Shown: positions 42,540 to 55,271 of the stretch, in pieces
How the letters are laid out: the number at the start of each line of letters is the position of its first letter
Position numbering within the stretch: position 1 is the first letter of the stretch
Source of the DNA: Gnetum montanum
Taxonomy: Eukaryota > Streptophyta > Gnetopsida > Gnetales > Gnetaceae
Assembly: GCA_015680685.1 (NCBI GenBank)
Contig: MNCI01029592.1
Coordinates: 121,742 to 185,741, forward strand
Direction: 5' to 3'
Length of the DNA: 64,000 nt
Position numbers and translations under genes: made by a program
The notes under the pieces: generated by a model
Told to the model about the DNA's origin: nothing
What the model saw: the letters and a program-made list of their open reading frames with translations, nothing else
Database searches by the model: none

Positions 42540-44700
42540 CTTTTCTATCACTATGATAGGCCATACTAATGACTACATTCACCTAATGTAGTCTTACCCA
42601 CCTCCAGCATAGTTAGCTTTTAGGGGCATTTTCTAGCACTTGGAATGATCATTTTGGACTTCCATTGGTCTAAAAAGCTAGCTGAAGGGGGTAGGTATAA
42701 AAGATTGGCAAGTTTTGACACCATTTTGGCTTTCGAGAAGGTTGAAAATCTTAGTTCCAAGGATGACTACATTATGCTAGCAGGCCCTAGCATAGTCATA
42801 ATGAATGACTAAGTCTATGGGATTTCTAGGGCCAAAACTAAGTGAAATTTGCACTTGGGAGTCATAGAAATAAGGCTTTGGTTATTCTAGATCAACTTTG
42901 GGTCATTTTAAGCTATTTACTATCAATTTTTGTTTTCACATTTTGCCTCCCAAGTGGGACTATAGTGGCTAAGTGTAGTCCCTAGCTTCCTCGGTGTAGT
43001 GTAGCAGGGAAAATGGATTTCGGTTAGTTTTAGGACTTAATCGGTCATCCTAATAGGGTTTTTGGTTCACTAGTGTTACCAATTAGTGTTTTGATGTAAA
43101 AAATGCTAGTTTCCATGTTTTTTTGGGCCTTGGATGTTTAGATACCATGAGGCTACATTGGGCATGTCGTTCCCAATGTAGTCAAGGATTCCAGATGAGA
43201 AAAAGTTGAATAAGAATAGATTTTGTCTTGTTTCCCAAGGATCCAAGGTTTAGGCATGTTTTGGTAGGGTTTTGGGTGCTTCTAGGAGTCAATTTGGATA
43301 GTTTTGAGACAAGTTTGGTCATGTTTGGAGGAACTACACTAGACTTAGATAGGAACTACATTGGTCCAATGTAGTCCCAATCTCCTTGCCAGAGTAGTTA
43401 AGTTGGGAAAGTTGGAAAATTGGTTTATATTGTTAGAATCAACTCTAGTGGGCTCCAAGGCTTCTAGAAGTGAAGTATAAGCTATTTTTAGTAAATTTAT
43501 GGGGACTATGTTGGATCTAGAGAGGGACTACATTGGCCTAGTGTGGTTCCAACTTTCTTCAATGTAGTCCAAACCTTGGGGCCAAAAATGATAGAAAAAG
43601 GTCGATTCTATGTTTAGTTAGGCTTTGGTGAGGCTCAAGGGTTCATCAAAAGAAGATTTTATGTCTTTCTAGAAACTTTTGGATAATTTGATGTGGAACA
43701 CAGTGGGGCTTGAGAGGGACTACACTTGCCTAGCATACTTTGAGTTCCTCTTCAATGTACTCATGATTTGAGGGTCCAACCAAGTGAATTCTAGCTCAAA
43801 TGTAAGGTCAGGTGGTCTCAATGTGTCCCATTAAATCTTGAAACCAATAGAGGTGTTTTCAGAGTTATTTCTAACTAGTTTTGGATTTCATGATAAGGAC
43901 TACACTAGGCTTAGGATGGGACTATGTTGGGCCAGCATAGTCCCATCTCCCTCTTACTGTAGTCTAGGTTTAAATGATTGGAAGTTATTCCAATGGTTGA
44001 TGGAGGTTTCCAAAAAGGTTTTAGGGTTGACTTGAAGTTAATTTAGTTGGCTTTTGACAAGTTTTTTAGCAATTTTGGTGGACTACATTGGGCCCAGAGA
44101 GGAACTTCGCTACCTTAGCATAGTTCCAATATGCCTTTAGCATAGTCATGGTAGGCATGAGGAAAAGTAGTGGAAAATGTTAGGTTTTGAAGTCAAAAGG
44201 CTTATATAAGGTCTTTGGGTTTACTAACATTGATTCTAGGTTAATCATAGGCAAATTTAACTAATTTTTTATGGACTACATTGGGCCCAGAGAGGGACTA
44301 TGCTAGCTGAGCATAGTCCTCATACTCTTCAATATAGTCATGGTAGAATTGACTAGAAATGATGATAAATGGAGTTTCTATAGTTACATGGGCTTGAAAA
44401 AGGTTTGGTAGATAGTAGTTTAGGTTATTATTTGATAGTCCTCATCAACTTTTGGACTACACTAGGCTTGGAGGGTGACTACACTAGCCTAGCATAGTTC
44501 TCATCCCCTTTAGTGTAGTCGTAACTTGAAAAGCTAAAATCATTGAAAAAATTGCATGTTCTATGGTTAGGCCATTCTGCGTGGCATTCTAGGGTTCTTA
44601 GGTGTCAATTTGGATAGCTTTTTATATTTTTTTATGATTTTTGAAGGAGACTACACCGATAGTATTATGTCCATGTAGTCATGCTGAAAACCCTAAAAAT
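42540..44700. repeat. Array of ~190-bp units with hairpin palindromes, Tat-B
   Basis: About 12 diverged units have cores near 42560, 42763, 42956, 43150, 43330, 43500, 43695, 43896, 44080, 44272, 44453 and 44648. The clearest core is GGACTATG-TTGGGCCAG-CATAGTCC at about 43920. The centre (TGGCCAG-like) and the spacing agree with Tat-A, but the arms differ: GGACTAyG instead of TTCCATG. Many units carry two palindromes, for example GGACTACATTGGGCC then AGCATAGTCC. The array lies upstream of the antisense gene. Confidence 0.8.
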
Positions 44701-45138
44701 CTCAAAGTAATTGTTTTTTTCCTTTGTTTTTTACAACATTTAGTAGGGCCCACTTAAAATTGGGAAGTTTTATGAAACAATCTTTACTAAACCCTAGCAT
44801 AGCCCTAGTTTTCATTTTTGAAACTAACTGAAAGTGTAGTTTAAAAATGGAAACTAGGGTTTCAAGTGTGGTGCCTAGGTTTGGTTTGGTGTTAAATTGG
44901 AGAAACTTGGAAAATTGTTATTGCTTGTTCCATTTCTTGCTACAACACCTTAGTGTGAGAGTTCTACCACTGTTGCTACTTCCCACTAACTATTTCCCAG
45001 CATAGTAGCAACCACTAGTGGATCATCATTAGTGTGGTCATACCATTGGAATCTTTCTCCTAGTGTAGACCATCCATTGGAGTCCACTTCCAGTGTAGTG
45101 AAGGATTTTCTCACATTTCTAGGCTTATCTCTGGAATC
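44701..45138 (+). promoter_or_regulatory. Upstream flank of the antisense gene, Tat-B
   Basis: This region shows partial conservation with 6780-7148 of Tat-A, including AACTAGGGTTT and AATTGTTATT at similar distance from the ATG. It is a candidate 5' untranslated or promoter region. No clear TATA box is visible. Confidence 0.4.
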
Positions 45139-48100
45139 ATGGGAAAGAAAATGGATCTTGTTAGAAATACAAAGTTGGTGGATGTGGATGCTATAATTGA
45201 AACCTTAGTACATCTACCATGCCCAAGGATTGGGGTGAGTTTGACTACCACCTTTCCAAGGTAGGCCATTCTCACTAGTTTTCTATTTTGTTTCTTGGTT
45301 TTTATTCTATTTCTTAGATCTACACCCTTGAATTTATTATTTTTTGATTCCATGAAAATCATACATAGTATTTTTTTCATCTCTACATGGACCTAAGATT
45401 TCTTGGTAGTTTTGCTCTTTTCAAGCTTAGTTTGTAAAATATGTTTGCTTTTTTGGATGCTTTTTTTTTAGAAAAATGGATGCCTAGCCATATTTTGTAA
45501 ATTTACGATGTCATGTTTGTTAAAATTAAATTTTAACAAAATCCCACATCTTAATTTGGTGGTTTTTCAAATGGGTTGAAGGTGGTTTGGTTTTTTTTTA
45601 TCAAATTCATTGTTAATTTTAATTAGGTTTTACGAATTCTATGATTCTTGGGTGAAAAAGCAAGCATTGTTGTGTATTTATTTACTAAGGAAACGGCTGC
45701 ATGTTTCAAAATTTTATTACTATTTGTTTTTAGGATTATGTTTAAGCTTTCCAATGGTTGTGGTCACATTTTATTTGGAATTGTAATGATGAAGCTATAG
45801 CCATTTCAGTAAGGTTGTGTAAGTAGGATTCTTTGCCATTTTTCAAATTTCATGGAAGTTCACAAATTTTTTCTAAGAAAACAAGAAGGGTTTTGAATTT
45901 TCTATGGAATGAGTGCATATGGCTCAATTTAAGCTTTCAAATTGTGGTGGAATCACTCTATTTAGGGCTCAATCAAAATTTTAGCAATTTTTTTGCTAAC
46001 CTTGCATGGAAGGATGTTCATGTTGATGATTCCAATCAAGTAAATTTTCTAATTTTTTCTGAAAAACTGGTTGAAATTTTTAATGATTTCTTACTGTGGG
46101 ATTTATTTTAAGGTTTTATAATTCCAATAGCTATGGAATCATCAAATTTTGTTAAGTAGTTAATTAGTTATGTCTATTTTTGTTTGGTCCCACAAAATTG
46201 TGGTTGCAAGGCTATGGTGCATTTACCCTTGTGAAGATGGGCAATGTTGAGGTTGTGAAAATTATTTTCTATCAACGTCCCATGATCATGGGGATTTTTT
46301 TGGGATGTTGGGAAGGGGCTAGAAGTTGTTTGGATCAAAATAAAATTTTTTCATATTTTTTCTAAGTGTTTTCCTACGGTTGTTTTGGTATTAAGTGTGA
46401 AATCTGGTTGAATGTTGGTTGTAGACATGGATCCTATTTGGGATTTTTACTAAGTGTTTTTTTCCATTTTATATGATTATAATACTTTGGTTTTAAGTTT
46501 TCATGATTGCAACTATTGTGGTCGAATGTTGCAGGGCTGTCCTAAAATCTATTCTAGTGGTTATAGAGATGGTGGGGTTGTTGTGTTGTGTTGACATACC
46601 AACACCCAAATCCCTATGTCCTAACATGGAATGGGATCACCATAGAATTTGGTTTAGAAAGGGGGCTACAGACTTTTTGGCCTACCTCCTTTAGAACTAC
46701 AGTGCGATAGTTTGGTCACACTTGGCATTTGAGGTTGTAGCAATGATCATGGAGACCATCATGCCTAGATCCTTCGATTTAATTATTAAATTTATCTTGA
46801 ATAAGCCTTATGATCATGAAAGAGGAAGACATGTGATGATGCAACTACCATTGATCCTCATAAACTATTGCAAATTTGGGAGATGCTCAAATTTGGACAG
46901 TATAACTTGGATAATACCTTAATTGTTGGCCATCATGCCCATACATGGTTTCAAAACCCTCCTGGTACCATTTATTGCATAGAGGGGTAAGTAGTTTTAT
47001 CATATTGGTTATTTTCTTTTTGTTGTTGCATGTTTTAGATTATAACTATGTATGGTTTTTTTTCTTTATTTGCTTATAGGTTCAGGATGAATGATCAAGG
47101 TTGAATTAAGGTTGATAACCTTTTGCTCCTAGCTCACATAGCTCTAGAGGTATTTAATAAGAGCAATAACATGAGGCTTGTGGTATTGGAGAAATTGCAT
47201 TGGGACCTTGAGAGTAGTATTCGACGTCATCCCAAGGCCTATAGGAGATGCCTAGTAAATGGGAGCATAGATAGCTAGTGGGCTAGCCCATTTGTTGATG
47301 ATTTAGACTTAGATCCACAACCCGAAGCTCATACAATGCCTAAGTTATTTAGGTGAAGTAAGTGTTATTAATTTATTGATTTTAGGCCAACATTTTCCTA
47401 GTTATATAGTTATTAGACTATTTTAACCTTTGTGCTTTACATAATTATATCCATTGTAATTTGTTACACCTACGTGAAGGCTAACATGCTATGTTTTGCT
47501 ATGTTGCAATGATCACTCTATTCACTAAGGTTATAGTTATTACTTCAAAATGTATGGAGGAGACCTTAATCCTTAATTTTGGTGAGATGAAATCCTCATA
47601 GGACTGGCTATCAGATTAGACACCCAATACTATACATGCAAGGATCATCCATGTGGGCTTGTTTGACCTCTTCATGATCCCAAGCTTGATCATTCCAACT
47701 ACAGAAATGCTAAACATCCTTAATTTATTTAGTTATTGGATTTAGAGGTTTGTCACTCGAGTTCATGGTGTGACTGTTATCTTGGAAATCAACACATCTA
47801 CGTTCAGTGACATCTTTGGTGTCCTGAATGATGGCATGTTAGTTATTGCTAAAGAAGGGAGGGAGGTGGATCACTATGACGAAGTGGAAGAGTGGTTAGA
47901 AAATTGTCATGGTAGCAAGGGATACTCTTTAAAAGAGATTAAATCACCATTGATTAGGGAGATGTATCCCTTGTTCCAATCCTGGGCATTTCCCAAGTTG
48001 TTATTATAGGAAAAGATTTTGGAGGTGGAGTAAGCTTGGGCCATGAAGCAGGCACTCATCAAGGGCACTCGATTCAATTGGGCTGCACACTTGGTTTTTG

Positions 48101-50238
48101 GGCTTTAGTTGGAGGTCCAAAAGCCTCATAAGAACCTCTCTACAAAGTTTCATGTGCATTTCACACTTTTTGTTGCTTACTTATAGAGGTTTGCAAAATT
48201 TCCAGTAGTGAGAAAGGATGGATGATGGATTGCCTAGGATCCATCCTAATTTAACAAGCCTTGGGTGAAGCTTCTTGTTCCAACCATTAAGGCCCAAGAT
48301 CCACCCAAATCCACAAATGACATTATCTATCACTACCAAAGACCTTGATGAGAAATGTTGTAGATCTCCTAATAGCATTAGGGATGAGCCTCTCACCATT
48401 CTAGCCAATGTCAAGAAGGTTCAGAAATTATGTGTAGAGTTTGAGGGTATAGCTAGGGAGAGACTTAAGAGTCCTTCAGTAGCATAACTAGTGCCACTGG
48501 TTGGGGAACCTCCCAAGAAAAAGATGTCCATCAAGCTTAGAGGGATGTAGACTAAAATCAAAGACATGTATTTTAGTCATTCATTGCTTTATCATTAATT
48601 TATTTACATGCTATGGTTGATTTGTAGCTTCTCATGATATGCTAAGCTACCTTATGTTTCATGGTTGATGCCTCTTGTAGATAAGCAATGAGAGTGGGAG
48701 GCTATAGTAGCAACAACCACTGCTAAAGAGGAGCAGAGCCATCAAGAAGAGGAGGAGCTACAACATCAAGAGGAGGAGATATTAAGACATTATGATAATG
48801 ATGAGATGCTGAATGATGACTTACCCCCTATGGGCCACTTTGATACTATGCTATAGGATCCACAAATGAGTGAACCCCCTATCGCCATAGAAGAGGACCT
48901 TTCAAGTACCTGGGATTTTTAGTTCTAAGTATTGTATTTTCTATGTTTTTTTATTCATGTTTAATAATGGTCATGATCATTTGGTTGCTCACTATGCTTG
49001 TTGTAGCTTAAGGGCCACAAATAGAAGGATCCACTTCTAACTTTCATATGCAACCATGGCTAGAAACCCTTGATAAACTAGAGTTTATGCATTGTGTGAC
49101 CAAAGATGTGATCAGTTGGTTGTAATAGATAGAACTTGAGATTAGTATGAGTTTTAATACATTTTTCCTTTCATATTTTTAATTTCTTACTTGGTTTTCA
49201 TGGTTATTGAGTTTTTGTTGTTAATTGGTTTTATTTGGTTGAATTTTGTTCTATGTTGGCTATAGTGCCTAATCTAAGATGGGATCTTGACAAGCCTATT
49301 AAGGTCAATGCATTGCCTTCCTTATCTTTTTATTTGGAGAATGTTCCACATAAGCTATATGAGGGTGCTACTAGATGTGCACTTTCATGTGTTAAGTATT
49401 TGTGGGAAAGTAGATGCTCTAATGAATTTCTATGGGAAGAAGTTATAGCATTGCAAAAAGAAAACAAAAATTTAAAAGAGGAGGTAGTAGACTGTAAGGA
49501 CTATAAAGACTTCATAGAGGCTTAGGTAAGTGATAAAGAACCTTTGCACACTAAGGAGATGCTATGGTCTTGCTACTAGAATGCACTTCAAAGAAAGGTT
49601 CCTCTTGCTAGGGGAGTTGTACAACAAAATCTTCAAATCGATCTCATCAACTAGAAGGCTAGTACGTGGAAGGACTATTGCACTTGGGTCCATGAATGGG
49701 GCCATCAACAAAAGGCACATAAGAGGATCTATAATGCTAAATAAGATGTTTACCATAAGTGGTTATAGGAGGAGTCTATAAAGTAGAGGAAGCTAGAGCT
49801 ATTTATGATGGGTATTAATGCAAAGGAGATCTATAAGATATTTCCTAATAATGTTATTGTGGCTACTTCTCCTACTCATTAAATTACTAGTGCTTCAATG
49901 GAGGCAACCTCAGCTATGTTTTCACATGAGCCTCCTACATGGACTGATGTTGACAAGATTAACATTCTTATAGGTCTTGATCTTGGGGGTGTTTATTAGA
50001 CTAACATATTTGAAGATGAACTACTCCACCATCTAGAGGTTGGTCTTCTAACTTTCCTTGCATAACATACACCCCAAATCCATCTCAAGTTAGTTCATTT
50101 AATTTTAATTTCCATTTTGATGTTCATTGGTTGTTAATTAGTTTTGGTCTTAACATGTTTCAGGCACCAAAAGACATCGATGGACCAAGAGGTGGGGATA
50201 TAGATGATGATCCACCTCCTCCACCAAATGCTCCATAG
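45139..50238 (+). pseudogene. Eight-exon antisense gene inside Tat-B (unrecognised protein, decayed)
   Basis: Inferred exons: 45139-45260, 46535-46986, 47080-47357, about 47521-48567, 48681-about 48920, 49007-49144, 49266-50088, 50164-50238. Exon 1 is 122 bases (125 in Tat-A), exon 2 452 (443) and exon 3 278 (281), all differing by multiples of three. The exon 1-2 join reads LKSILVVIE, matching Tat-A. Some sites have decayed: the exon 4 acceptor is AA instead of AG, and the exon 4 donor is AT. Exon 5 is very Glu-rich (QEEEE runs). Exon 7 opens with a coiled-coil-like EEVIALQKENKNLKEEV stretch. The C terminus has INILIGLDLGG. The same protein family as Tat-A, not recognised. Fewer stops than in Tat-A. 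Confidence 0.8.
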
Positions 50239-50599
50239 TCCCATCAGTTGTTTATTTTATGCCTATTGCAGTTGATGTGATTATTTGATGTATGGCTAGT
50301 GTTAGCCAAAACAGTTTATTATTATTTGGACATCTTTGCTAGATTATGTGTCTATGGTTATGTTGTTATGGACATTCTTATTTTTTCTTTCAAATATAAA
50401 TTTGAATTCTAGCTATAATATTCTAAAGTTACAATTTTCTTTATGTGGTGATGCTACTTTATGATCTATCTTTCAAGGCTTCATTTGCTAAATGTGAAAA
50501 AAAATTGAAATGGCTATGAAATAAAGTTGTAGGCATAGACAAAAATGAGTTATAATGATTATTTGGTAATTTTAGGCTGTGGAAAGTTGTGCGGTATTT
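50239..50599 (+). other. 3' flank of the Tat-B antisense gene
   Basis: This AT-rich sequence has TGGCTAGTGTTAGCCAA, an inverted repeat that corresponds to one in Tat-A. No coding signal is seen. It is the likely 3' untranslated region. Confidence 0.4.
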
Positions 50600-50831
50600 G
50601 CTAGTTTAAGGCCATGATAGGCTGTGATGCTAGTTTAAGGTCTTAGCAGACTACGATGCCAGTTTAAGGTATTAGTGGACTACGATGCTAGTTTAAGGTC
50701 TTAGTGGATTGCGATGCCAATTTAAGGTCTTAGTAGACCGTAACGCTAGTTTAAGGTCTTAGTGGACTATGATGCTAGTTTAACATCTTAGTGGACTGCG
50801 ATGCCTATTTTAGGTCTTAGTGTACTATAAT
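50600..50831. repeat. 29-bp tandem array, 8 copies
   Basis: Eight units of exactly 29 bp (8 x 29 = 232) follow GCYAGTTTAAGGTCTTAG plus YGGACTRCGAT. There is no spacer between units. It lies at the protease side of the cassette. Degenerate copies occur at both cassette edges of Tat-A. Confidence 0.92.
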
Positions 50832-51032
50832 GAATGTAAAAGTAAAATTTTTTTATTAAGGAAAAGAAAAAAAAAAATAAATTCTTGGCTACTAGAAAAT
50901 TTAAATTTAAGCCCAAGAGAAATGAAATGATATTAGCAAGTAAAATGTAAACAAGGCTATAAGGCTTTGAATGTTATAAGGTCTCAAAGCTATGAATGCA
51001 TAGGGTATTAGAAGGATTAGGAGCATATATTA
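50832..51032. other. Cassette edge next to protease, Tat-B
   Basis: This A-rich stretch has a run of nine A and no coding signal. The proposed donor of the sense-strand intron (CATAA|GTAATA) lies at 51033. Confidence 0.4.
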
Positions 51033-51900
51033 CTTATGCAAGTATTTCCTAATCTATGAGAGATTAGGGTAAGTGTATGGTTGGTTTTGCATAAGCTTAT
51101 ACTCTACATCACCTTCACTAATGATGTTGAAGGGTAGTTCTTCCCATGGCACACCAATAGGCTCATTATTGATTGTTTCTATTCCTTTGGCCTCTTCATT
51201 CTTTTTGATTTCGTGGCCAACAGCAAGAGTCTCTTCTTGAGACTCCATTTCAGATCCTTGTGCTACATCGATGTTGTTAATAGCTAAGGGGACCGTGCTT
51301 TTTCCATGGATAATGATTTCACCTCCCTCATAAGGGAGGTGGATTTCTTAGTGAATGGGAGAAGAGACATTGCATAATTGGGCTAGTAAAGTTCTTTCCA
51401 AGATAAGGTTAAATCTTGGGGTCACTTCCATCACCAAGAAATCTGCTATTGTGGGGAACTATTCCCCAATCACAAAATCTAAGGAAATAGAACCTTTGAT
51501 TGCAACCTATGATCCATTAAAGGATTTAAGGGCTATAGTTGATGTACATTTCATTTTTTTGGTTAGGCCTAGGAATTCAATGATGGTATAGGGTATAACA
51601 TTTGTTTCCACCCCATCATCTACATGTACCCTATGTACTTTATATTAGCCAACATGTATGGTTATAAAAAGAGGCATCTTGGTTACTTTGCCATTTTTGA
51701 GGTTTATCTTGATTTCACTATCATGAAATGCTAGCGATGTTGATTGAAATTCCTTATGAAAAGAGGGTACCATGACTACATGGATGGAATCTTCATTAGT
51801 GGGGATGTCCTTGCTAATAGGAATGGATGTCAACATTTTGACCATTGCCTCATGGTGAGTAGTAGAAGTCATAACTAGGTCGTACAAGCTTAATGTTGTA
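51033..51900 (-). pseudogene. Tat-B aspartic protease region
   Basis: In sense order: an open stretch with MLTSIPISKDIPTNEDSIHV (51840-51780) and the catalytic loop VHVDDGVETNVIP near 51630-51595. Tat-B keeps Asp-Asp-Gly, which is the expected form. A decayed FNLILERTLL follows near 51410, where Tat-A has the intact FNLILGRPW. The tail (51248-51054) is open, acidic, and contains VPWEELPFNIISEGDVEYKL. It is interrupted by TAG stops. Confidence 0.75.
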
Positions 51901-54180
51901 TTCTTTTGTTTGAGTGATTGTTTAACCTATTACATTGTGTTAAGAAAGTATTTGTTATTAGTTGTTGATTTGTTGTGTCTGACTTCCTCCATACATCCCA
52001 AAATGTGAATTTCATGTTTGGGTTGTGTTTGTGACTTAGGCTCTTGGTTTTCTTGCTCGGGTTTTGATTCTTTTCATGGTTCATTGGTTGAAGCATCTTG
52101 GGTTGTGGAAGTCATGGGAATAGATGAAATGGAAGTGGGATTTTATGCAACTACTTCCTTCCCTAACCTTATTTTCTTATTGGCCTTGTTCTTGGCTTTT
52201 TTCACAGCCATCTTCTATTGTTTATCTAGAGATTTCTTGCCATTCATAGTTGGCTATGAGGAAGAAGATGTGGCATGGGCTACTATAGGGAATTGTTCCA
52301 TTGTTGGGGCAAGTTGTGTTGTAGGGGGTTGGGGCACCCAAATCACAAAGGATTCTTTGGGGGACATTGGTGATGGTACCCTTACAAAAAAAGGGACCTT
52401 GAACTAATGGAAGCTGGAGGGCCCCTTTCATTGCAAGGAGGCATCTTGATCACAAATGATTCCCTTGTAATCCTTTGATCATTATGGATGTGAAATGTTG
52501 CTATGGTATATGGACTATCATTAGAATTTAGGGGGTCCTTTTATATGTGCATTGACTAATTTTGAGGCCTAATGGGGTTGGATGTGTCTAGTACCAATTC
52601 ATCCCTATCAATCATTCTTTGTATGTCATCCTTAAGTGTAAGGTGGAAATTCGTATCATGACTTGGAAACTAATGGTAATGGAAAAAATGGTTGAGTATA
52701 AAGTATTTGGATTGTGGAGGATCATCCTTGGCTACTTGAGTATGGTATTTTTCTATTTTTCACAACCTTTCATGCCTCTTGCAAGTGTTATCATTCATTT
52801 GCTTATATTGAATTCTACCACTCTTCAATAGTTGGTCTAATATCTTTGACAGCTTGAGGGGTATTTTGGTATAGTTGGACCAATATTTTTGTGTAAATTT
52901 AGGCTTAGTGGCACTTGGTGCAGTGGCCCCAGAGGTTGATGGTTGGTTGTCATTGTCTTGGTTGTTAGTGCAGACCTTAGGTGAGTTATTCCTTGGATGA
53001 ACTTCTACTTTGGCTCCAGGGGTCCTTACTTGACCTTCATCAATTGGTCAAACATTGTATCTAATTTTAATTTACACTTAAAATGATTGAAAACTTGTGA
53101 AATCAATTTGTTCAAAGAGGATATGGATCCCTTTGGCAAGGCATAGTATCAATCTAAGGCTTTTCTTGCTAAAGACATAGGGAAATTTTGCATAATCATA
53201 TGTAGCCACATTTGCAAGAAAAAGCACTCAAAAAGAAAGGTAATTAGATGTGAATTTTAATCATCTTCATGATTATACTTGGTGAAATATGGCATAGGGA
53301 TGCTGGGAGGAATAGTTAATGGTGGAACCGTAGGGCTTATGAGATCATCTTGGTAGAAGTTCATAATCTTTATGGTCTACAACATTCAAGATTTGACTTT
53401 TCTTAATTTTTCAATCAAGTCATGGATCATTTGGAAAGCCTAATTTAGGCCTTATGATGCCCCTATTATTTTTGGGGTTTGGATAAAAGGTTGAGGCATA
53501 TGTTGGAAGGCTTGTGGCCTTGCTATTGACTATAAGATAGAAGGGAGTGATTACATCATGATTGTAGTTTATGGGCCAAATAGGAAAAATGATGTTTGTG
53601 CTAGTATCTAAGGTAAAAATGGGATAAATTAGGTGTGACCATTGAGTTACTTGGGATCCCATGGTGGACCCCACTTGGGCAGTTAGTGGGCTTATGGTGG
53701 TGAAACCAATCATTGATGGCTACACAAATTAAGGCTGTGTAGCAAATGACATTAACACATTATAGTTTGTTGATTATGACATTGTTTGATGAATGACTAT
53801 GATTGGTGTGCCACTAGCTATAGTAGGGTAGCAAGTAGTGGAAGAGAGTAGTACCATGCCCATGGAGAAAAAAAAAGCGTTAGAGGAAGGTGTTGTGAAT
53901 TTGGGGGAGGTTTGTTGGAACAACCATACCAGGACGTTTTCAAGCTTAGATTCCATCCTAAACTCATTCTCCTTTTCTTGCTCATCCTTCGAGCTATGTT
54001 TGTCATTTTCCTCCTCCATCATAACCAATTAGGCTAGGATGCTGGAACAAACATCATTGAGAGGTATTTGGTCATATGAGAAAGGGATATACTCCTTCCC
54101 ACAATAGTGTATGAGCTTAAATTTCCACTTTGCTTCTACTTCCACATGTGGAATCAACATGCCAGCCTACATTTTGACAC
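51901..54180 (-). pseudogene. Tat-B gag
   Basis: The N-terminal part near 54150-53774 has IPHVEVEAKWKFKLIHY, then an acidic segment with the open frame 54028-53774. The capsid-like core lies between about 53350 and 53000 and is heavily broken. The Lys/Gln-rich tail reaches the protease. It aligns with 14130-16690 of Tat-A throughout but is about 280 bp shorter. It is non-functional. Confidence 0.7.
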
Positions 54181-54539
54181 AAATGAAGTTATAACAGTCT
54201 TCATTTATGGTCATAAAGTTAAGACTTGCTTCTCTGACCCTCAAAGATCACATACATTCGATGATAGTAGGGTCTCTAGGGTCAGAGACTCTAATGACTT
54301 GGTTAGAAACTTCACTAGTGAAGCTGAAGGTCAACTTTTTTGACTGTAGAAAAGACAGTTGAAGAGGTGCTTTTTGGTATTTTTACTATTTTTAGTAAAA
54401 ATGTAGTAGGTAAGGTAAACTACTGTCATAGTAGGCTAAAAATGGAAAGAAAATAGGAAACGACTACTAAACAAAAATATGTGTCATAGTAGGAATGGAG
54501 TTCAATAGAATGATATTGAATGGAATGGGGTTCAACGGA
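54181..54539 (-). other. Tat-B leader, part next to gag
   Basis: The first part aligns with 16690-16800 of Tat-A (GTGAAGSTGAAGG-type text near 54315). The rest is A-rich with GTAGT motifs. No coding signal is seen. Confidence 0.4.
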
Positions 54540-54665
54540 ATGGGGTTCATTACCTACTATCGTCAGCATAGTTAGTCAACTACTACCAATGTAGTTTGCT
54601 AACTACTGCTAGTGTAGTCTACTAGCTATTTTCAACAAAGTCAATCAAGTACTAGTGATAGGAAA
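54540..54665. repeat. Copies of the LTR CTACT/GTAGT palindrome in the Tat-B leader
   Basis: About four units such as CAACTACTACCAATGTAGTT and CTACTGCTAGTGTAGTCTAC lie here. The same palindrome family occupies U3 of both Tat-B LTRs (36785-36935 and 56825-56970). Confidence 0.7.
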
Positions 54666-55235
54666 ATGGGATTTAACATAATAGATGTCATAGTAGATGG
54701 GAAAATGGTAGTACAATCCAATGGAATGGGATCACAGCAGATAAAAAAATTTGCCACAAAACCCAACAAAATGGATGTTACAGTAGATAGAAAAATGGTA
54801 CCAACACCCAATGGAATGAGATCATAGTAACGGGAAAATCTGCAACAAAAGCCAATGGAATGGGTGTTGTAGTAGATAGGAAAATGGCAGCAAAACCCAA
54901 CAGAATGGGATCACAGTAGATGGAAAAATTTGTAGCAAAACTCAATGGAATGGGTGTTGTAGTAGATAATAAAATCGTAGCAACACCTAATGGAATGGGA
55001 TCATACTAGATGAAAAAATCTATAGTAAAACCCAACAGAATGGGTGTTTTCGTAGATGGAAAAATTACAACAACACCCAATGGAATGGGATCACAGTAGA
55101 CAGAAAAATTTACAGCAAAACCCAATGGAATGGATGTTGTAGTAGATGAGAAAATAGAAACAACACCCAATGGAATAGGATCATAGTAGACAGAAAAATC
55201 TACAGTAAAACCCAACAAAATGGGAGATGTGAAAT
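54666..55235 (-). repeat. 90-bp tandem repeat in the Tat-B leader, about 6-7 copies
   Basis: The marker ATGGGATCAYAGTAGA recurs at about 54727, 54817, 54906, 54996, 55086 and 55176, that is every 90 bp. Each unit has two related halves (AAAACCCAACAGAATGGG and AACACCCAATGGAATGGG). On the sense strand one frame repeats every 30 residues and is open from 55218 to 55006, with a DPIPLGVV core per unit. It lies between 5' LTR and gag, where some Ogre elements have an extra ORF. Confidence 0.85.
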
Positions 55236-55271
55236 TTACAATGAATGGGCTTTTTGTTCTAGAATTTGGGT

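Noticed and set aside
46180-46365. Plus-strand frame in Tat-B intron 1 as an extra exon
   Set aside because: No counterpart frame in Tat-A intron 1 and no matching splice sites.
50600-50831. 29-bp repeats as a CRISPR array
   Set aside because: Units are directly adjacent with no spacers, and the setting is a plant retrotransposon.
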